DNA of 64,000 nt from Pseudarthrobacter sulfonivorans (GCF_001484605.1 NZ_CP013747.1:2356001-2420000); one strand, 5' to 3'. Shown: positions 24,183 through 32,350, numbered from the stretch's first letter. Notes: a model not told the origin generated them from the letters alone. Numbers and translations: made by a program.

Positions 24183-24724
24183 CGAACGGTAGCCTGCCGC
24201 GCGCGGTACGCTGCCACGTGCGCGCGGTTGGCGCAGTTCCCGGTATCGCAATACCGTTTCGACCGGTTGCGGCTGAGGTCCAGGACCACGGCGTCGCAGT
24301 CCTCGGCCTCGCACACGAGCATGCGGTCCATCTCCTTGCTCCGGATGACGTCCGCCAGGGCCATGGCGGCTTCGGTGCCCATGCGCTCTGCCAGCGGCGC
24401 GTCCCTGGCAGTGGCGTGCAGATGCCAGTCCCACTCATCGTGCTTCATCAGCTGGGGGAGTGCGTTGGCCTCGCGCAACAGGCGGTTGACACCCGCCACA
24501 GCAGAGTCTTCGTCTGCAGTCCAGAGGGCGGCAAGCCGCCCGCGCAGTTCGTGGACACTCGACAGCTCCGCCGCATCGCCGGCGCGGGCTCCACTGAACC
24601 CCTCGGACTGAAGGAACTCATCGAGGTCCGCCACCCTGGCGAGCGATTCGCGTCCGTTGGCGGCGGTGTTGATCAGGTTGACGACGGCGCGCAGGGCTAT
24701 TTCGGTGTCAGGGGCAAAGACCAT
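24179..24724 (-). CDS. CGNR zinc-finger transcriptional regulator
   Basis: The 181-residue product has an N-terminal stress-sensing-like (ABATE) domain (about 1-125) and a C-terminal CGNR zinc finger (about 135-175) with MLVCEAEDCDAVVLD and KRYCDTGNCANRAHVAAYR. The four zinc cysteines are present; the name-giving CGNR reads CANR. Such proteins are thought to bind DNA. It is divergent from the EamA gene with a palindrome between them, so it probably regulates that permease and itself. The ligand is unknown. Confidence 0.9.
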   Translation of the reverse strand: MVFAPDTEIALRAVVNLINTAANGRESLARVADLDEFLQSEGFSGARAGDAAELSSVHELRGRLAALWTADEDSAVAGVNRLLREANALPQLMKHDEWDWHLHATARDAPLAERMGTEAAMALADVIRSKEMDRMLVCEAEDCDAVVLDLSRNRSKRYCDTGNCANRAHVAAYRARQATVR

Positions 24725-24741
24725 CTTGACTCCTTACTGAG

Positions 24742-24772
24742 GTGGGGCGTAATGTCAGGACCATTACCCCAC
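24742..24772. promoter_or_regulatory. Palindromic operator between the CGNR regulator and EamA genes
   Basis: GTGGGGCGTAATG (24742-24754) faces CATTACCCCAC (24762-24772); the arms match apart from one extra C in the left arm. It sits 17 bp from the CGNR start and 23 bp from the EamA start. A site in a 71-bp divergent region is the expected place for shared autoregulation. Confidence 0.65.
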
Positions 24773-24795
24773 TTTACTCCTGACAGGAGGCGTCG

Positions 24796-25800
24796 GTGAC
24801 TGCCGCCCCTAACCCCGCAGCCGCGGGCGGATTGCTTGGCTCCGGCCTTGGAATCGCGTTGTTCTCTTCTGCCGTCTTCGGGCTCTCCGGCTCCTTCGCC
24901 AAGGCGCTCCTGGAAACCGGCTGGTCCCCGGGCGCTGCCGTGACGGCAAGGCTGACCGGTGCCGCGCTGATTCTCGCCGTTCCTGCCGTTCTGGCTTTGC
25001 GCGGACGGTGGTACCAGCTGCGCGACAACTGGGTCACCATCGGTCTATTCGGCCTGATCGGCGTGGCCGCGTGCCAGCTGTTCTACTTCAACGCGGTAGC
25101 CCGCCTGTCCGTGGGTGTAGCGCTGTTGCTTGAATACCTGGCTCCCGTCCTCATCGTCCTTTGGCTATGGGGAGCCAGCAAGAAGCGGCCACGGGCGCTG
25201 ACCTTCGGCGGAACAGTGCTGTCGCTCGGCGGCCTGGTCCTCGTCCTGGACCTCACCGGAACGGTCAAGATCGACATCATCGGGGTCCTGTGGGGGGTGG
25301 CCGCTGCCGTATGCCTTGCCATCTACTTCTTCATCACGGCCAAGGAGAATGATTCCCTGCCGCCCATCGTCCTGGCGTCCGCCGGGCTGCTGGTGGGGGC
25401 AGCCGTTATGTGGCTGGCGGCCGCCACGGGACTGCTTCCCATGGCCTTCAGCACCGCGGATACCAGGCTCGGCCCCTGGATCACACCCTGGTGGGTCTCC
25501 CTCGGTGGCCTGGTCATCCTGGCAACAGTCCTGGCGTACGTTTCCGGCATTGTCGCTGCACGCGCCCTTGGCTCCAAGGTTGCATCCTTCGTCTCGCTGA
25601 CCGAAGTACTGTTCGCCGTGACCTGGGCCTGGCTGCTTCTGGGTGAGCTGCCCGGCGCCATCCAGCTCCTGGGCGGCGTCCTCATTGTCGGCGGGGTGGT
25701 TCTGGTCCGGCTGGACGAGCTGCGCTCCGGCACGGCCGCTGCAACTGTCGGTGTGCCAGCCCCGTTGGACCACGCGAACGACGTCGAACCCGTGCCCTGA
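24796..25800 (+). CDS. EamA-family (DMT) transporter
   Basis: The 334-residue product starts at a GTG and has ten membrane helices in two homologous EamA halves, with the first-half LFSSAVFGLSGSFAKALLE and second-half VLWGVAAAVCLAIYFFITAK. LTEVLFAVTWAWLLLGE near the C-terminus is the conserved EamA tail. Members export amino acids, nucleobases or other small metabolites. It is divergent from a CGNR-type regulator with an operator between, which suggests substrate-induced efflux. A strong hairpin ends the unit at 25920. Confidence 0.92.
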   Translation: MTAAPNPAAAGGLLGSGLGIALFSSAVFGLSGSFAKALLETGWSPGAAVTARLTGAALILAVPAVLALRGRWYQLRDNWVTIGLFGLIGVAACQLFYFNAVARLSVGVALLLEYLAPVLIVLWLWGASKKRPRALTFGGTVLSLGGLVLVLDLTGTVKIDIIGVLWGVAAAVCLAIYFFITAKENDSLPPIVLASAGLLVGAAVMWLAAATGLLPMAFSTADTRLGPWITPWWVSLGGLVILATVLAYVSGIVAARALGSKVASFVSLTEVLFAVTWAWLLLGELPGAIQLLGGVLIVGGVVLVRLDELRSGTAAATVGVPAPLDHANDVEPVP

Positions 25801-25919
25801 GTGCCCGGGTGCCTGGTCCTGCAGGACTTGCCCTAAAGGGCGCGTGCCACGGCTCGGGCACCGCCGTCGCCCCGCCGTTGTGCCTCCGTTTCGTTGTGCC
25901 CCGGCCGTTAAATGCCGAG

Positions 25920-25951
25920 GGGGCCCGGACACTGTGCTGTGTCCGGGCCCC
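25920..25951. terminator. Bidirectional terminator hairpin between EamA and WXG100 genes
   Basis: GGGGCCCGGACAC (25920-25932) and GTGTCCGGGCCCC (25939-25951) form a perfect 13-bp stem with a six-base loop. It lies between the convergent stops at 25800 and 25970. The preceding 119 bp hold nothing else recognisable. Confidence 0.85.
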
Positions 25952-25969
25952 ACGGCAGAGCTTCCGCCG

Positions 25970-26233
25970 TTAGCGTGAAGCCTGGTCCTGCTCGCTGGCG
26001 TTCTTGGTGGCCTTCTGGCCGGCATCCTTCAGCGCCTGGACGACCTGGTTCAGCGCCGCGGTGTGCGTGCCTGACCATTCGTCACGGAAGGCCTTGGCGT
26101 CCGGGCCTTCCCAGTTGGTGCTGTCCAGCACGCGGGAGAGGTTGGACCGCTGCTGCTCGATCTCGCCGGCACCGGCCTGCAGCTTGCTGCCAAGAGTCCT
26201 GAGCTGCTCTACATCTGCGCCCCAAATAGCCAT
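25970..26233 (-). CDS. WXG100 (ESAT-6-like) protein
   Basis: The 87-residue product has the size and helix-turn-helix plan of WXG100 proteins, with the turn motif W41-E42-G43 in TNWEGPDAKAFRDEW and flanking amphipathic helices. These small proteins are secreted as dimers by type VII (ESX/Esx) systems. The ATG at 26233 follows GAGGAG at good spacing; an upstream ATG at 26296 lacks one. No second WXG100 gene, EccC ATPase or other ESX component is nearby, so it is an orphan whose exporter must lie elsewhere. The tail lacks a clear YxxxD/E export signal. Confidence 0.85.
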   Translation of the reverse strand: MAIWGADVEQLRTLGSKLQAGAGEIEQQRSNLSRVLDSTNWEGPDAKAFRDEWSGTHTAALNQVVQALKDAGQKATKNASEQDQASR

Positions 26234-26444
26234 CAGTTTTCTCCTCGTTGTCTTGGATCCGATCCAGATCGGCATCCCCAGTGGCCCCCGGCTCATCCGG
26301 AAGATCCATTACCTAGAACCTATCCCGGCCCCAAAACACTGTCGATGGGCACCGCTGCCCATGCACCACTCCCCATGGGCGCGGCCCGTATCCAGTACGG
26401 GGCCAGGGGTCGATCCCAAGCGTTCCAGAGCCTAGCATGGGCTT

Positions 26445-26717
26445 ATGTGCCGGAATATCCGAACCCTCCATAACTTTGAACCGCACGCCACGTCTGAAGA
26501 AGTGCATGCCGCCGCGCTGCAGTATGTGCGCAAGGTCAGCGGCAGCACCAAGCCGTCCAAGGCCAACGAAGACGCCTTCGAAGCGGCAGTGCACGAGATC
26601 GCCCACATCACCCAACACCTGCTGGATGCGCTGGTCACCCACGCTCCCGCCAAGCACCGGGACGAAGAGGCCGCCAAGGCCAGGGCCCGCGCGGCGGTGC
26701 GCTTCGGCACCGCCTGA
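26445..26717 (+). CDS. DUF2277 family protein
   Basis: The 90-residue product begins MCRNIRTLHNFEPHATSEEV, the hallmark of DUF2277, with conserved AALQYVRKVSG and a helix AFEAAVHEIAHITQHLLDAL. The family is a short, soluble protein of unknown function in many bacteria. It stands alone with its own 211-bp upstream region and is followed by a near-palindrome. Confidence 0.9.
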   Translation: MCRNIRTLHNFEPHATSEEVHAAALQYVRKVSGSTKPSKANEDAFEAAVHEIAHITQHLLDALVTHAPAKHRDEEAAKARARAAVRFGTA

Positions 26718-26733
26718 GCCGCGCGTCCCCTCA

Positions 26734-26793
26734 AACTGAGTAGCGCCAACAGTCGTTTTGAGCGTCCATAACGACAGTTAGCGCGACCTAGTT
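26734..26793. repeat. 60-bp near-palindrome
   Basis: AACTGAGTAGCGCCAACAGT at the left (from 26734) faces a right arm ending at 26793 whose reverse complement reads AACTAGGTCGCGCTAACTGT. About 18 of 24 arm positions match, with differences spread along the arm. It fills the gap between the convergent DUF2277 and copA genes and could end transcription. Its layout matches the elements at 6478 and 51858. Confidence 0.6.
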
Positions 26794-26807
26794 GGGGTGG
26801 GCGCTGC

Positions 26808-29225
26808 CTACTTGCCGAAGCTGCGCAGCCGGAGCGAGTTTGCCACCACCAGGACGGAACTCGCCGCCATCGCGGCACCGGCAATCATCGGGTTCAAGAG
26901 GCCCAGGGCGGCCACGGGAATGCCGACGGCGTTATAGAAGAACGCCCAGAACAGGTTGGTCTTAATAGTGGCCAGCGTCCGACGGGACAATTCGATGGCC
27001 TGTGCCACCTGTCCCAGATCGTTTCCCATGACGGTGAGGTCCGCCGCCTCGATGGCCACATCCGTACCGGACCCCATGGCGATGCCCAGGTCAGCCTGCG
27101 CCAGCGCGGCGGCGTCATTCACGCCGTCGCCGGCCATCGCCACAATGGACCCTCCCGCCTGGAGCCGACGGACGGCGTCCACCTTCCCGGCAGGCAGGAC
27201 ACCTGCATAAACATCGTCAGGGGAAATGCCGACGGCGGCAGCAACCTGCGCGGCTACCGCGGCGTTGTCCCCGGTCAGCAGGATGGGGCGCAGCCCGAGC
27301 CTCTTCAGCTTTGCCACAGCTTCCGCAGATCCCGGCTTTACGGTGTCACGGAGGCTGATGATGCCGGCAGGGGTGCCGTCCACCGTCACCCAGATGGCCG
27401 TGGCCCCGGTGGCTTCCGCGGCGGCCAGCGCCTCCAGCTGCGTGCCGGAAGGGCGGACGCCGTTCTCCGTGAGCCAGCCGGTCCGGCCCGCCAGAATCAC
27501 GCGTCCTTCAACGGTTCCCACCACTCCGCCTCCGGGTGCCGAACGGAAGTGTTCGACGGCGGGAAGCCGCCCGCCGTCGTCGTCCCCGGTTTGCGCTTCA
27601 ACCGCCGCGGCCGCGATGGCGTGGGCGATCGGGTGCTCCGATGCCGCCTCCACGGCGCCGGCGAACCGCAGCAAGTCGGTGCCTGGGAAACCCTCAAACG
27701 CGAGAGTATTGCCCACGGCAAGCTTTCCGGTGGTGACTGTGCCGGTCTTGTCGAGCAGGATGGTGTCCACCGTGCGGGTGTCTTCGAGGACCTGCGGGCC
27801 CTTGATCAGGATGCCCAGCTGGGCGCCCCGGCCGGTTCCGGTGAGCAGTCCCACCGGAGTGGCGAGGCCCAGGGCGCACGGGCACGCGATGACCAGGACG
27901 GTGACCGCGGCGGTAAAGGCGGCCCTGAGCTCGGCAGGTTCAATCACCGGGCCGCTGAACGCGAGCCACAGCCCAAACGTGACTACAGCGATGGCCAGCA
28001 CAATCGGGACAAACACCGCGCTGATCCGGTCGGCGAGGCGGGCGATGGGGGCTTTGCCGGTCTGCGCCTGCGAGACCAGCCGGGCCATCTGGGCCAGTGT
28101 GGTCTCGGCGCCCACGCGGGTGGCCCGCACCAGCAGCCGGCCGGAAGTGTTGATGGTGGCGCCGGTGACTTTGCTCCCGGGCTCCACCTCCACCGGAACG
28201 GATTCGCCGGTCAGCAGGGACGCGTCCACGGCTGAAACGCCGTCGATCACCTCACCGTCCGTGGCGATTTTTTCGCCGGGGCGGACCACCACGACGTCTC
28301 CCACGCGGAGCTGATCGGCGGGGACTTTATGTTCGGATCCGTGGTGCAGGATGGTGGCGTCCTTGGCGCCGAGGTTCAGCAACGCCTTGAGGGCGTCGCC
28401 GGCTTTCTGCTTGGCGTTGGCTTCGAGGAACCGGCCCAGGAGCAGGAAGGTGGTGACCACGGCGGCCACTTCGAAGTACAGGCCACCCGATTCCATCCCC
28501 TCCATGGCCGGGTGCTCGGTCATGCGGGGATCCAGTGCCAGTTGCCAGAGGCTGAAGAGGTAGGCGGCGGCGACGCCGATCGACACCAGTGTGTCCATGG
28601 TGGACGCCAGATGGCGCGCATTGACAGCCGCCGCGCGGTGGAAGGGCCAGGCCGCCCAGCTGACCACCGGAAGCGCCAAGGCCCCGGCTACCCAGCCCCA
28701 GTTGGGAAACTGCAGGGCCGGAACCATCGAAATCGCGAGGACCGGGAGCGTCAGTATCGCGGCCACGATCAGGCGCGGGCGCAGCTTGGCGGCGGCCGGG
28801 CCGTGGGACATGTGGTCGGTGTGGTCGTCTGACGTGGCGCCATGAGACACATGCTCGGCGTGCTCGCTCGTGCCTCGCTTAGACGCACGCTGCCGCATGT
28901 CTCTCATGTCGCCACTGTGGTCGTGTTCCGTTTCGTGATCGGTGGCGTGGTGCTCCTGGGCGGTGCTTTGGCTCGGGTAGCGCGTGGGGCGGACCGTTGC
29001 TTTGTAGCCGGTGGCGTTGACTGTGTCCACTATTTGCTGGTCCGTGATGCCGGCCGGGACCGTGACGTGGGCGGATTCCAGCGGCAGGTTGACGGAGGCT
29101 TCGACGCCGTCGAGCTTGCCCAGCTTCTTTTCCACGCGGTTCACGCAGGAGGCGCAGGTCATGCCCTCAATATCCAGTTCAACCACCCGGCTTTGGGGCT
29201 GGTGCTGGAGATGGTCTGTACTCAT
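26808..29225 (-). CDS. copA: Copper-exporting P1B-type ATPase
   Basis: The 805-residue product has an N-terminal heavy-metal domain (GMTCASC, 21-27), a His-rich linker (about 92-150), eight membrane helices, the transport motif C448-P449-C450, the phosphorylation site D492 in DKTGT, EHPIAHAI in the nucleotide domain, and GDGVNDAAAL. The last two helices carry YN and MAASS, the Cu+ (P1B-1) signature. It pumps Cu+ out of the cytosol. It is the last gene of csoR-copZ-copA, 24 bp after copZ. The long His/Asp linker is unusual for a CPC pump and resembles that of CopB-type ATPases. Confidence 0.96.
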   Translation of the reverse strand: MSTDHLQHQPQSRVVELDIEGMTCASCVNRVEKKLGKLDGVEASVNLPLESAHVTVPAGITDQQIVDTVNATGYKATVRPTRYPSQSTAQEHHATDHETEHDHSGDMRDMRQRASKRGTSEHAEHVSHGATSDDHTDHMSHGPAAAKLRPRLIVAAILTLPVLAISMVPALQFPNWGWVAGALALPVVSWAAWPFHRAAAVNARHLASTMDTLVSIGVAAAYLFSLWQLALDPRMTEHPAMEGMESGGLYFEVAAVVTTFLLLGRFLEANAKQKAGDALKALLNLGAKDATILHHGSEHKVPADQLRVGDVVVVRPGEKIATDGEVIDGVSAVDASLLTGESVPVEVEPGSKVTGATINTSGRLLVRATRVGAETTLAQMARLVSQAQTGKAPIARLADRISAVFVPIVLAIAVVTFGLWLAFSGPVIEPAELRAAFTAAVTVLVIACPCALGLATPVGLLTGTGRGAQLGILIKGPQVLEDTRTVDTILLDKTGTVTTGKLAVGNTLAFEGFPGTDLLRFAGAVEAASEHPIAHAIAAAAVEAQTGDDDGGRLPAVEHFRSAPGGGVVGTVEGRVILAGRTGWLTENGVRPSGTQLEALAAAEATGATAIWVTVDGTPAGIISLRDTVKPGSAEAVAKLKRLGLRPILLTGDNAAVAAQVAAAVGISPDDVYAGVLPAGKVDAVRRLQAGGSIVAMAGDGVNDAAALAQADLGIAMGSGTDVAIEAADLTVMGNDLGQVAQAIELSRRTLATIKTNLFWAFFYNAVGIPVAALGLLNPMIAGAAMAASSVLVVANSLRLRSFGK

Positions 29226-29249
29226 GTGGGATCCCCCGATCGGACAGCG

Positions 29250-29480
29250 TTACGCGTCGTTGGCAACAACCAGGTAGCCGGCTTCGGCTACTGCCTCGCC
29301 GATCTCGGACGGCGACAGTTCCTGGCTTGAGGTGATGGTGACGGTGGAAATGCCGCCGGCGTTGAGTTCGACGTCGACCGTTTCAACCCCGGCGAGCGAT
29401 TCAAGCTCCTCGCTGACGGACGAAACGCAGTGGCCGCAGGTCATGCCGGACACGTTGACGGTGGTGGAGGTGGTGCTCAT
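29250..29480 (-). CDS. copZ: Copper chaperone
   Basis: The product has 76 residues, a single heavy-metal-associated domain with VSGMTCGHCVSSV (C15, C18). CopZ carries Cu+ to CopA and CsoR in the cytosol. I chose the ATG at 29480 because AAGGAG lies seven bases upstream; an ATG five codons earlier overlaps that site. It lies 69 bp after csoR and 24 bp before copA. Confidence 0.95.
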   Translation of the reverse strand: MSTTSTTVNVSGMTCGHCVSSVSEELESLAGVETVDVELNAGGISTVTITSSQELSPSEIGEAVAEAGYLVVANDA

Positions 29481-29549
29481 GGCTGGCTCCTTCAAAGGGG
29501 CCGGCGGTGGCCGGCCGTGAATGGGTGGCAGGTGGTTAGCGGTGGTTGG

Positions 29550-29897
29550 TCAGCGCAGGAGGCGGCCGATGGCCGCTGTGGCTTCCCGGACTTTGGCGTC
29601 TATGGCCTCAGTGCGAAGGGCCGGATCGGGTTCCCCGGCGGCGCCCACCACGCAGTGGCCGATGTGCTCTTCCACAAGTCCCAGGCTCACGGCGTGCAGG
29701 GCCTTGGTGGCCGCGGCGACCTGGGTCAGGATGTCGATGCAGTATTTGTCCTCATCCACCATCCGGGCGATCCCGCGGACCTGGCCCTCGATGCGCTTGA
29801 GCCTGCGCAGGTATGCCTCCTTGTTGGCGGTGTAGCCATGCGGAGGCGCCGGGTCAACGCCGGCGTGTGTGGTCAAAGTTTCCTGCGAAGGTTCCAT
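29550..29897 (-). CDS. csoR: Copper-sensing repressor
   Basis: The 115-residue product has the CsoR/RcnR helical fold, with YLRRLKRIEGQVRGIARMV (29-47) and the Cu+ ligand set C53, H78, C82. The spacings of 25 and 4 are the same as in Mycobacterium tuberculosis CsoR. The ATG at 29897 gives the normal length. Two strong GC-rich palindromes lie directly upstream (29907-29948), so the operon is autoregulated and opened by Cu+. It leads csoR-copZ-copA. Confidence 0.95.
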   Translation of the reverse strand: MEPSQETLTTHAGVDPAPPHGYTANKEAYLRRLKRIEGQVRGIARMVDEDKYCIDILTQVAAATKALHAVSLGLVEEHIGHCVVGAAGEPDPALRTEAIDAKVREATAAIGRLLR

Positions 29898-29906
29898 ACA
29901 GCCAAC

Positions 29907-29948
29907 ATATACCCCATAGGGGTATATGGCAAGTACCCCCTGGGGGTA
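29907..29948. promoter_or_regulatory. Two CsoR operators
   Basis: The first site is a 21-bp palindrome at 29907-29927 with core TACCCCATAGGGGTA. The second, TACCCCCTGGGGGTA, lies at 29934-29948. Both match the TACCCC-n-GGGGTA pattern of CsoR boxes. Centre-to-centre distance is 24 bp, just over two helical turns. They start 10 bp from the csoR ATG, so the promoter must be very close and the leader short. Confidence 0.9.
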
Positions 29949-30002
29949 TCCAATTCGGAGATGAGCGCCACGAGGTTGGGTGGGTGCGGCTCTGGGCGGG
30001 CA

Positions 30003-30048
30003 CAAAAAAGCTCCGGAGTGCGTTATTGGGGGATACGCACTCCGGAGC
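30003..30048 (-). terminator. Terminator of the leftward stress-protein transcript
   Basis: GCTCCGGAGTGCGT (30010-30023) and ACGCACTCCGGAGC (30035-30048) form a 14-bp stem. Reading leftward it is followed by CTTTTTTG (30003-30010), making an intrinsic terminator for transcripts coming from the universal stress protein gene. Confidence 0.85.
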
Positions 30049-30216
30049 AGCATTTGGGCAGATTCACCCGGCCACTGCGGCCGGATCGTTCTGCTTGAAT
30101 TAGCTTACTTGCCAGTACAGCCGTCCGCTACCACCTCGAATAACTACTTTCGCTTTATTATATCGGTCACCCGAAAACCGCTCGAGTGGGGCGAGGCAGC
30201 CGGCTCAGGTAACGGC

Positions 30217-30747
30217 TCAGCTAACGGCTCTGGCATCGTCCTGATGCGCCGGCCTTCGGTAGGGAACCACCAGCACCGGCCGGCTTTGATGGTGCGTCAG
30301 CCAGAGTCCCACTGATCCGTTGAGCATCTCGGAGATCCGGTGGGTCAGGCCCCGTTCCGACGTTCCCACGATGATCATGGGGGAGTTGCTTTCCGCGGCG
30401 AGCCGAGCGAGGGCGCGGCCCGGATCCCCCGCCAGGGTCCGCAGCGTCCAGTCCACGGGGGTGGCCGGCGCCGCGGCGTCGGCCACGGCTTCCGCGATCA
30501 CCCCCCTGAGTTCCGTGGTGACCGAGCGGATGTCGTCGTCGTCCTTGTCCGGGTGCAGCGACAGCCGGTGTGCGGATCTGGTGGGATCCCATTCCACCAG
30601 GTAGCTGGCCTCGTCAACATAGGCGCACAGCAACGGCACGGCCAGTTTGGCCGCCAGGGAGGTGGCGGTCTTCAGCACTTCCGGGTGCTGATGGGGCAAC
30701 ACGCCCACGAGCAACGGAGGCGGACCACTGAATCGTTCGGGACTCAT
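30217..30747 (-). CDS. Universal stress protein family protein
   Basis: The 176-residue product is a single UspA-like alpha/beta domain beginning LLVGVLPHQHPEVLKTA and ending with the nucleotide-loop-like MIIVGTSERGLTHRISEMLN followed by SVGLWLTHHQSRPVLVV. The canonical G-x2-G-x9-G-(S/T) ATP site is only partly kept (GTSERGLTHRISEMLNGSVG). The ATG at 30747 was chosen over an upstream start that would overlap the sortase gene more. It lies 73 bp after the sortase stop and may be on its transcript. Confidence 0.85.
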   Translation of the reverse strand: MSPERFSGPPPLLVGVLPHQHPEVLKTATSLAAKLAVPLLCAYVDEASYLVEWDPTRSAHRLSLHPDKDDDDIRSVTTELRGVIAEAVADAAAPATPVDWTLRTLAGDPGRALARLAAESNSPMIIVGTSERGLTHRISEMLNGSVGLWLTHHQSRPVLVVPYRRPAHQDDARAVS

Positions 30748-30820
30748 AGGACCATTCTGTGCCTGCGCGGAGCCACTTGAACAGGGCCGACTTGAACAGG
30801 GCCGACGGCGCGTGGACGTG

Positions 30821-31585
30821 TCAGGCGGCAGCGGGGGACGCCGAGACAACCACGTTCTTGCCCCACGGGTCTTCCGTGTAGCAGCTGATCAGAACCACAC
30901 GGCTGGGCACCATGTCCCAGATGGGGCTGTCCTTGAGGCTGTCCTTGAGGTACGTGGTGACGCTGTCCACCCGGTAAGGGATGGTGCCGGTCGCGGTGAC
31001 GACGTCGAAGGTGTCGCCGACGACGGCAGCGGAGCTGAGGTGGTTGAACGGGGCGTCCCGGCCCTCCCAGCTGTGTCCGATGATGTACGTGGTGTTGCCC
31101 GACCCGTTGCCGGGAGTCCCGAACGGTGTCAGCCAATACCCGTCCATGGTTGTGGGCGGCTCCACTGTACGGGTGGCGACGGCCGAGGTGTCCGGTTCAA
31201 GAGGATGGACTGCCGTGTCGATTGCCGCAGCGGGATAGAGGATACGCACGGGTGCGGAGGCTTCCGGCAAGGCCGGGCCGGGGGTGGTGGCGTCTGCGGC
31301 CGGGGCTGTTGCCGTCGTTGGAGCTGCCCCCGAAGCTTCGCCCGTGCCGGACAGCGGCCAAGGAGCGGACGACGGCGTGGCCCGGAATGGTGCCGACAGT
31401 TCCGCTGTGGGGACGGCGGCTTCCCCGTGCTTGAGTAGGGGTGCACCGAAGGTGAGGGACAGGAAACCCAGGACTCCGCACAGCAGGATTGCCAGATCTC
31501 CACGGTTCCATCCACGGACGCGCAGGACTTCCAGGACACGCAGAACGCCACGGCGGACGACGCGAGTGCTGGAGTGCTTGGACAT
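30821..31585 (-). CDS. Class F-like sortase with altered active-site arginine
   Basis: The 254-residue product has an N-terminal membrane helix (about 31-51), an Ala/Pro/Thr-rich stalk (about 55-110), and a sortase barrel (about 112-250). Catalytic H171 lies in YIIGHSWEG and C235 in VVLISCYTEDP. In class F sortases the cysteine is followed by a conserved Arg in a YRDNVVV-like strand; here the strand reads WGKNVVVSA, with Gly/Lys at those positions, and the residue before Cys is Ser instead of Thr. Lys243 may substitute. It sits downstream of a gene for a secreted protein with a C-terminal anchor, its probable substrate, with a hairpin between them. Confidence 0.85.
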   Translation of the reverse strand: MSKHSSTRVVRRGVLRVLEVLRVRGWNRGDLAILLCGVLGFLSLTFGAPLLKHGEAAVPTAELSAPFRATPSSAPWPLSGTGEASGAAPTTATAPAADATTPGPALPEASAPVRILYPAAAIDTAVHPLEPDTSAVATRTVEPPTTMDGYWLTPFGTPGNGSGNTTYIIGHSWEGRDAPFNHLSSAAVVGDTFDVVTATGTIPYRVDSVTTYLKDSLKDSPIWDMVPSRVVLISCYTEDPWGKNVVVSASPAAA

Positions 31586-31650
31586 GATGTTCCTTTGCGT
31601 TCAGACGCCTTGCGTTCAGAAAGGGGAGGGTGCGCCCGCTTGAAATTGCG

Positions 31651-31689
31651 CCGAGGACGTCCCGCCAGGTTTTGGCGGGACGCCCTCGG
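31651..31689. terminator. Hairpin between the surface protein and sortase genes
   Basis: CCGAGGACGTCCCGCCA (31651-31667) and TGGCGGGACGCCCTCGG (31673-31689) pair with one mismatch around a GTTTT loop. There is no T run. Placed between two same-strand genes, it may act as an attenuator or processing stem that gives more surface protein than sortase. Confidence 0.7.
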
Positions 31690-31717
31690 TAACAGACCCC
31701 GGAGGCTCTGGCGGGCG

Positions 31718-32350
31718 TCAGCCCGCCGTCGGCGATTCCGTCCGGGATTTGCGGCGCACTGCAACCACAGTGCCCGCACCTAGCAGGACGCCCAGCCCGG
31801 CCAGCCAGGTAGTATTTTCATCTGATCCGCCGATGGCGGTTTGCGCGTTGAAGCCCTGGTTGGTGCCCTGGCTGACAGCGGCTGCTGCTGCGGCGGGCGC
31901 CTTGGCAGCAGCTGCCTTCGGTGCCGGTGTCTGCGCAGCCGGTGTGACCGCGCCGGCGGCCCCAGCCACCACTGCCGGTGTGTCCACGACGACGGGCGGA
32001 ACAACAACCGGCGGCACAACAACCGGTGGGACCACGACGGGCGGCACAACAACCGGTGGGACCACAACCGGTGGGACCACAACCGGCGGCAGCGTCACGG
32101 CCTCGCAGTCATTTTCAAAGTCCGCCATCCCTTGTTCGTCCCAGTTCAATCCGCCAGGCAGCAGCTCATTGGGCGGGATGACGTCCCTTGAGTGACCGCT
32201 ATGGGCACCCAGGCCGTTCACCCCGCTAAGGTCAATGCTGATGGTGTGTCCGTTGTGGCAAAGACTGAAGTTGTCTGCCGCGCTGGCCGGGGCCGTGACG
32301 CTGAGCATTGCCAGCCCCACAACCCCCAAAGTTGCGAAAGTTCGTTTCAT
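31718..32350 (-). CDS. Secreted wall-anchored repeat protein, probable sortase substrate
   Basis: The 210-residue product has a signal peptide cleaved after ASA (24), then a small domain (25-85) with FSLCHNGHTISIDLSG and HSGHSRDVIPP plus two cysteines, and seven perfect PPVVV repeats (88-122). An Ala/Pro/Lys spacer follows, then a C-terminal anchor: NAQTAIGGSDE (168-178), a hydrophobic helix (181-198) and RRKSR. This is the layout of a sortase substrate, but no LPxTG is present; QTAIGG holds that position. The sortase gene follows on the same strand. The repeat block would form a stiff wall-spanning stalk. Confidence 0.75.
   Translation of the reverse strand: MKRTFATLGVVGLAMLSVTAPASAADNFSLCHNGHTISIDLSGVNGLGAHSGHSRDVIPPNELLPGGLNWDEQGMADFENDCEAVTLPPVVVPPVVVPPVVVPPVVVPPVVVPPVVVPPVVVDTPAVVAGAAGAVTPAAQTPAPKAAAAKAPAAAAAAVSQGTNQGFNAQTAIGGSDENTTWLAGLGVLLGAGTVVAVRRKSRTESPTAG
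31985..32089. repeat. Seven 15-bp tandem repeats encoding PPVVV
   Basis: Seven in-frame 15-bp units vary only at synonymous positions (plus-strand forms such as ACAACAACCGGTGGG and ACGACGACGGGCGGA). Amino-acid identity with synonymous drift suggests selection for the peptide repeat. Copy number may vary between strains. Confidence 0.9.

Noticed and set aside
31985..32089. Short regular repeats suggesting a CRISPR array
   Set aside because: The units are 15 bp with no spacers and lie in frame inside a coding region, encoding PPVVV.
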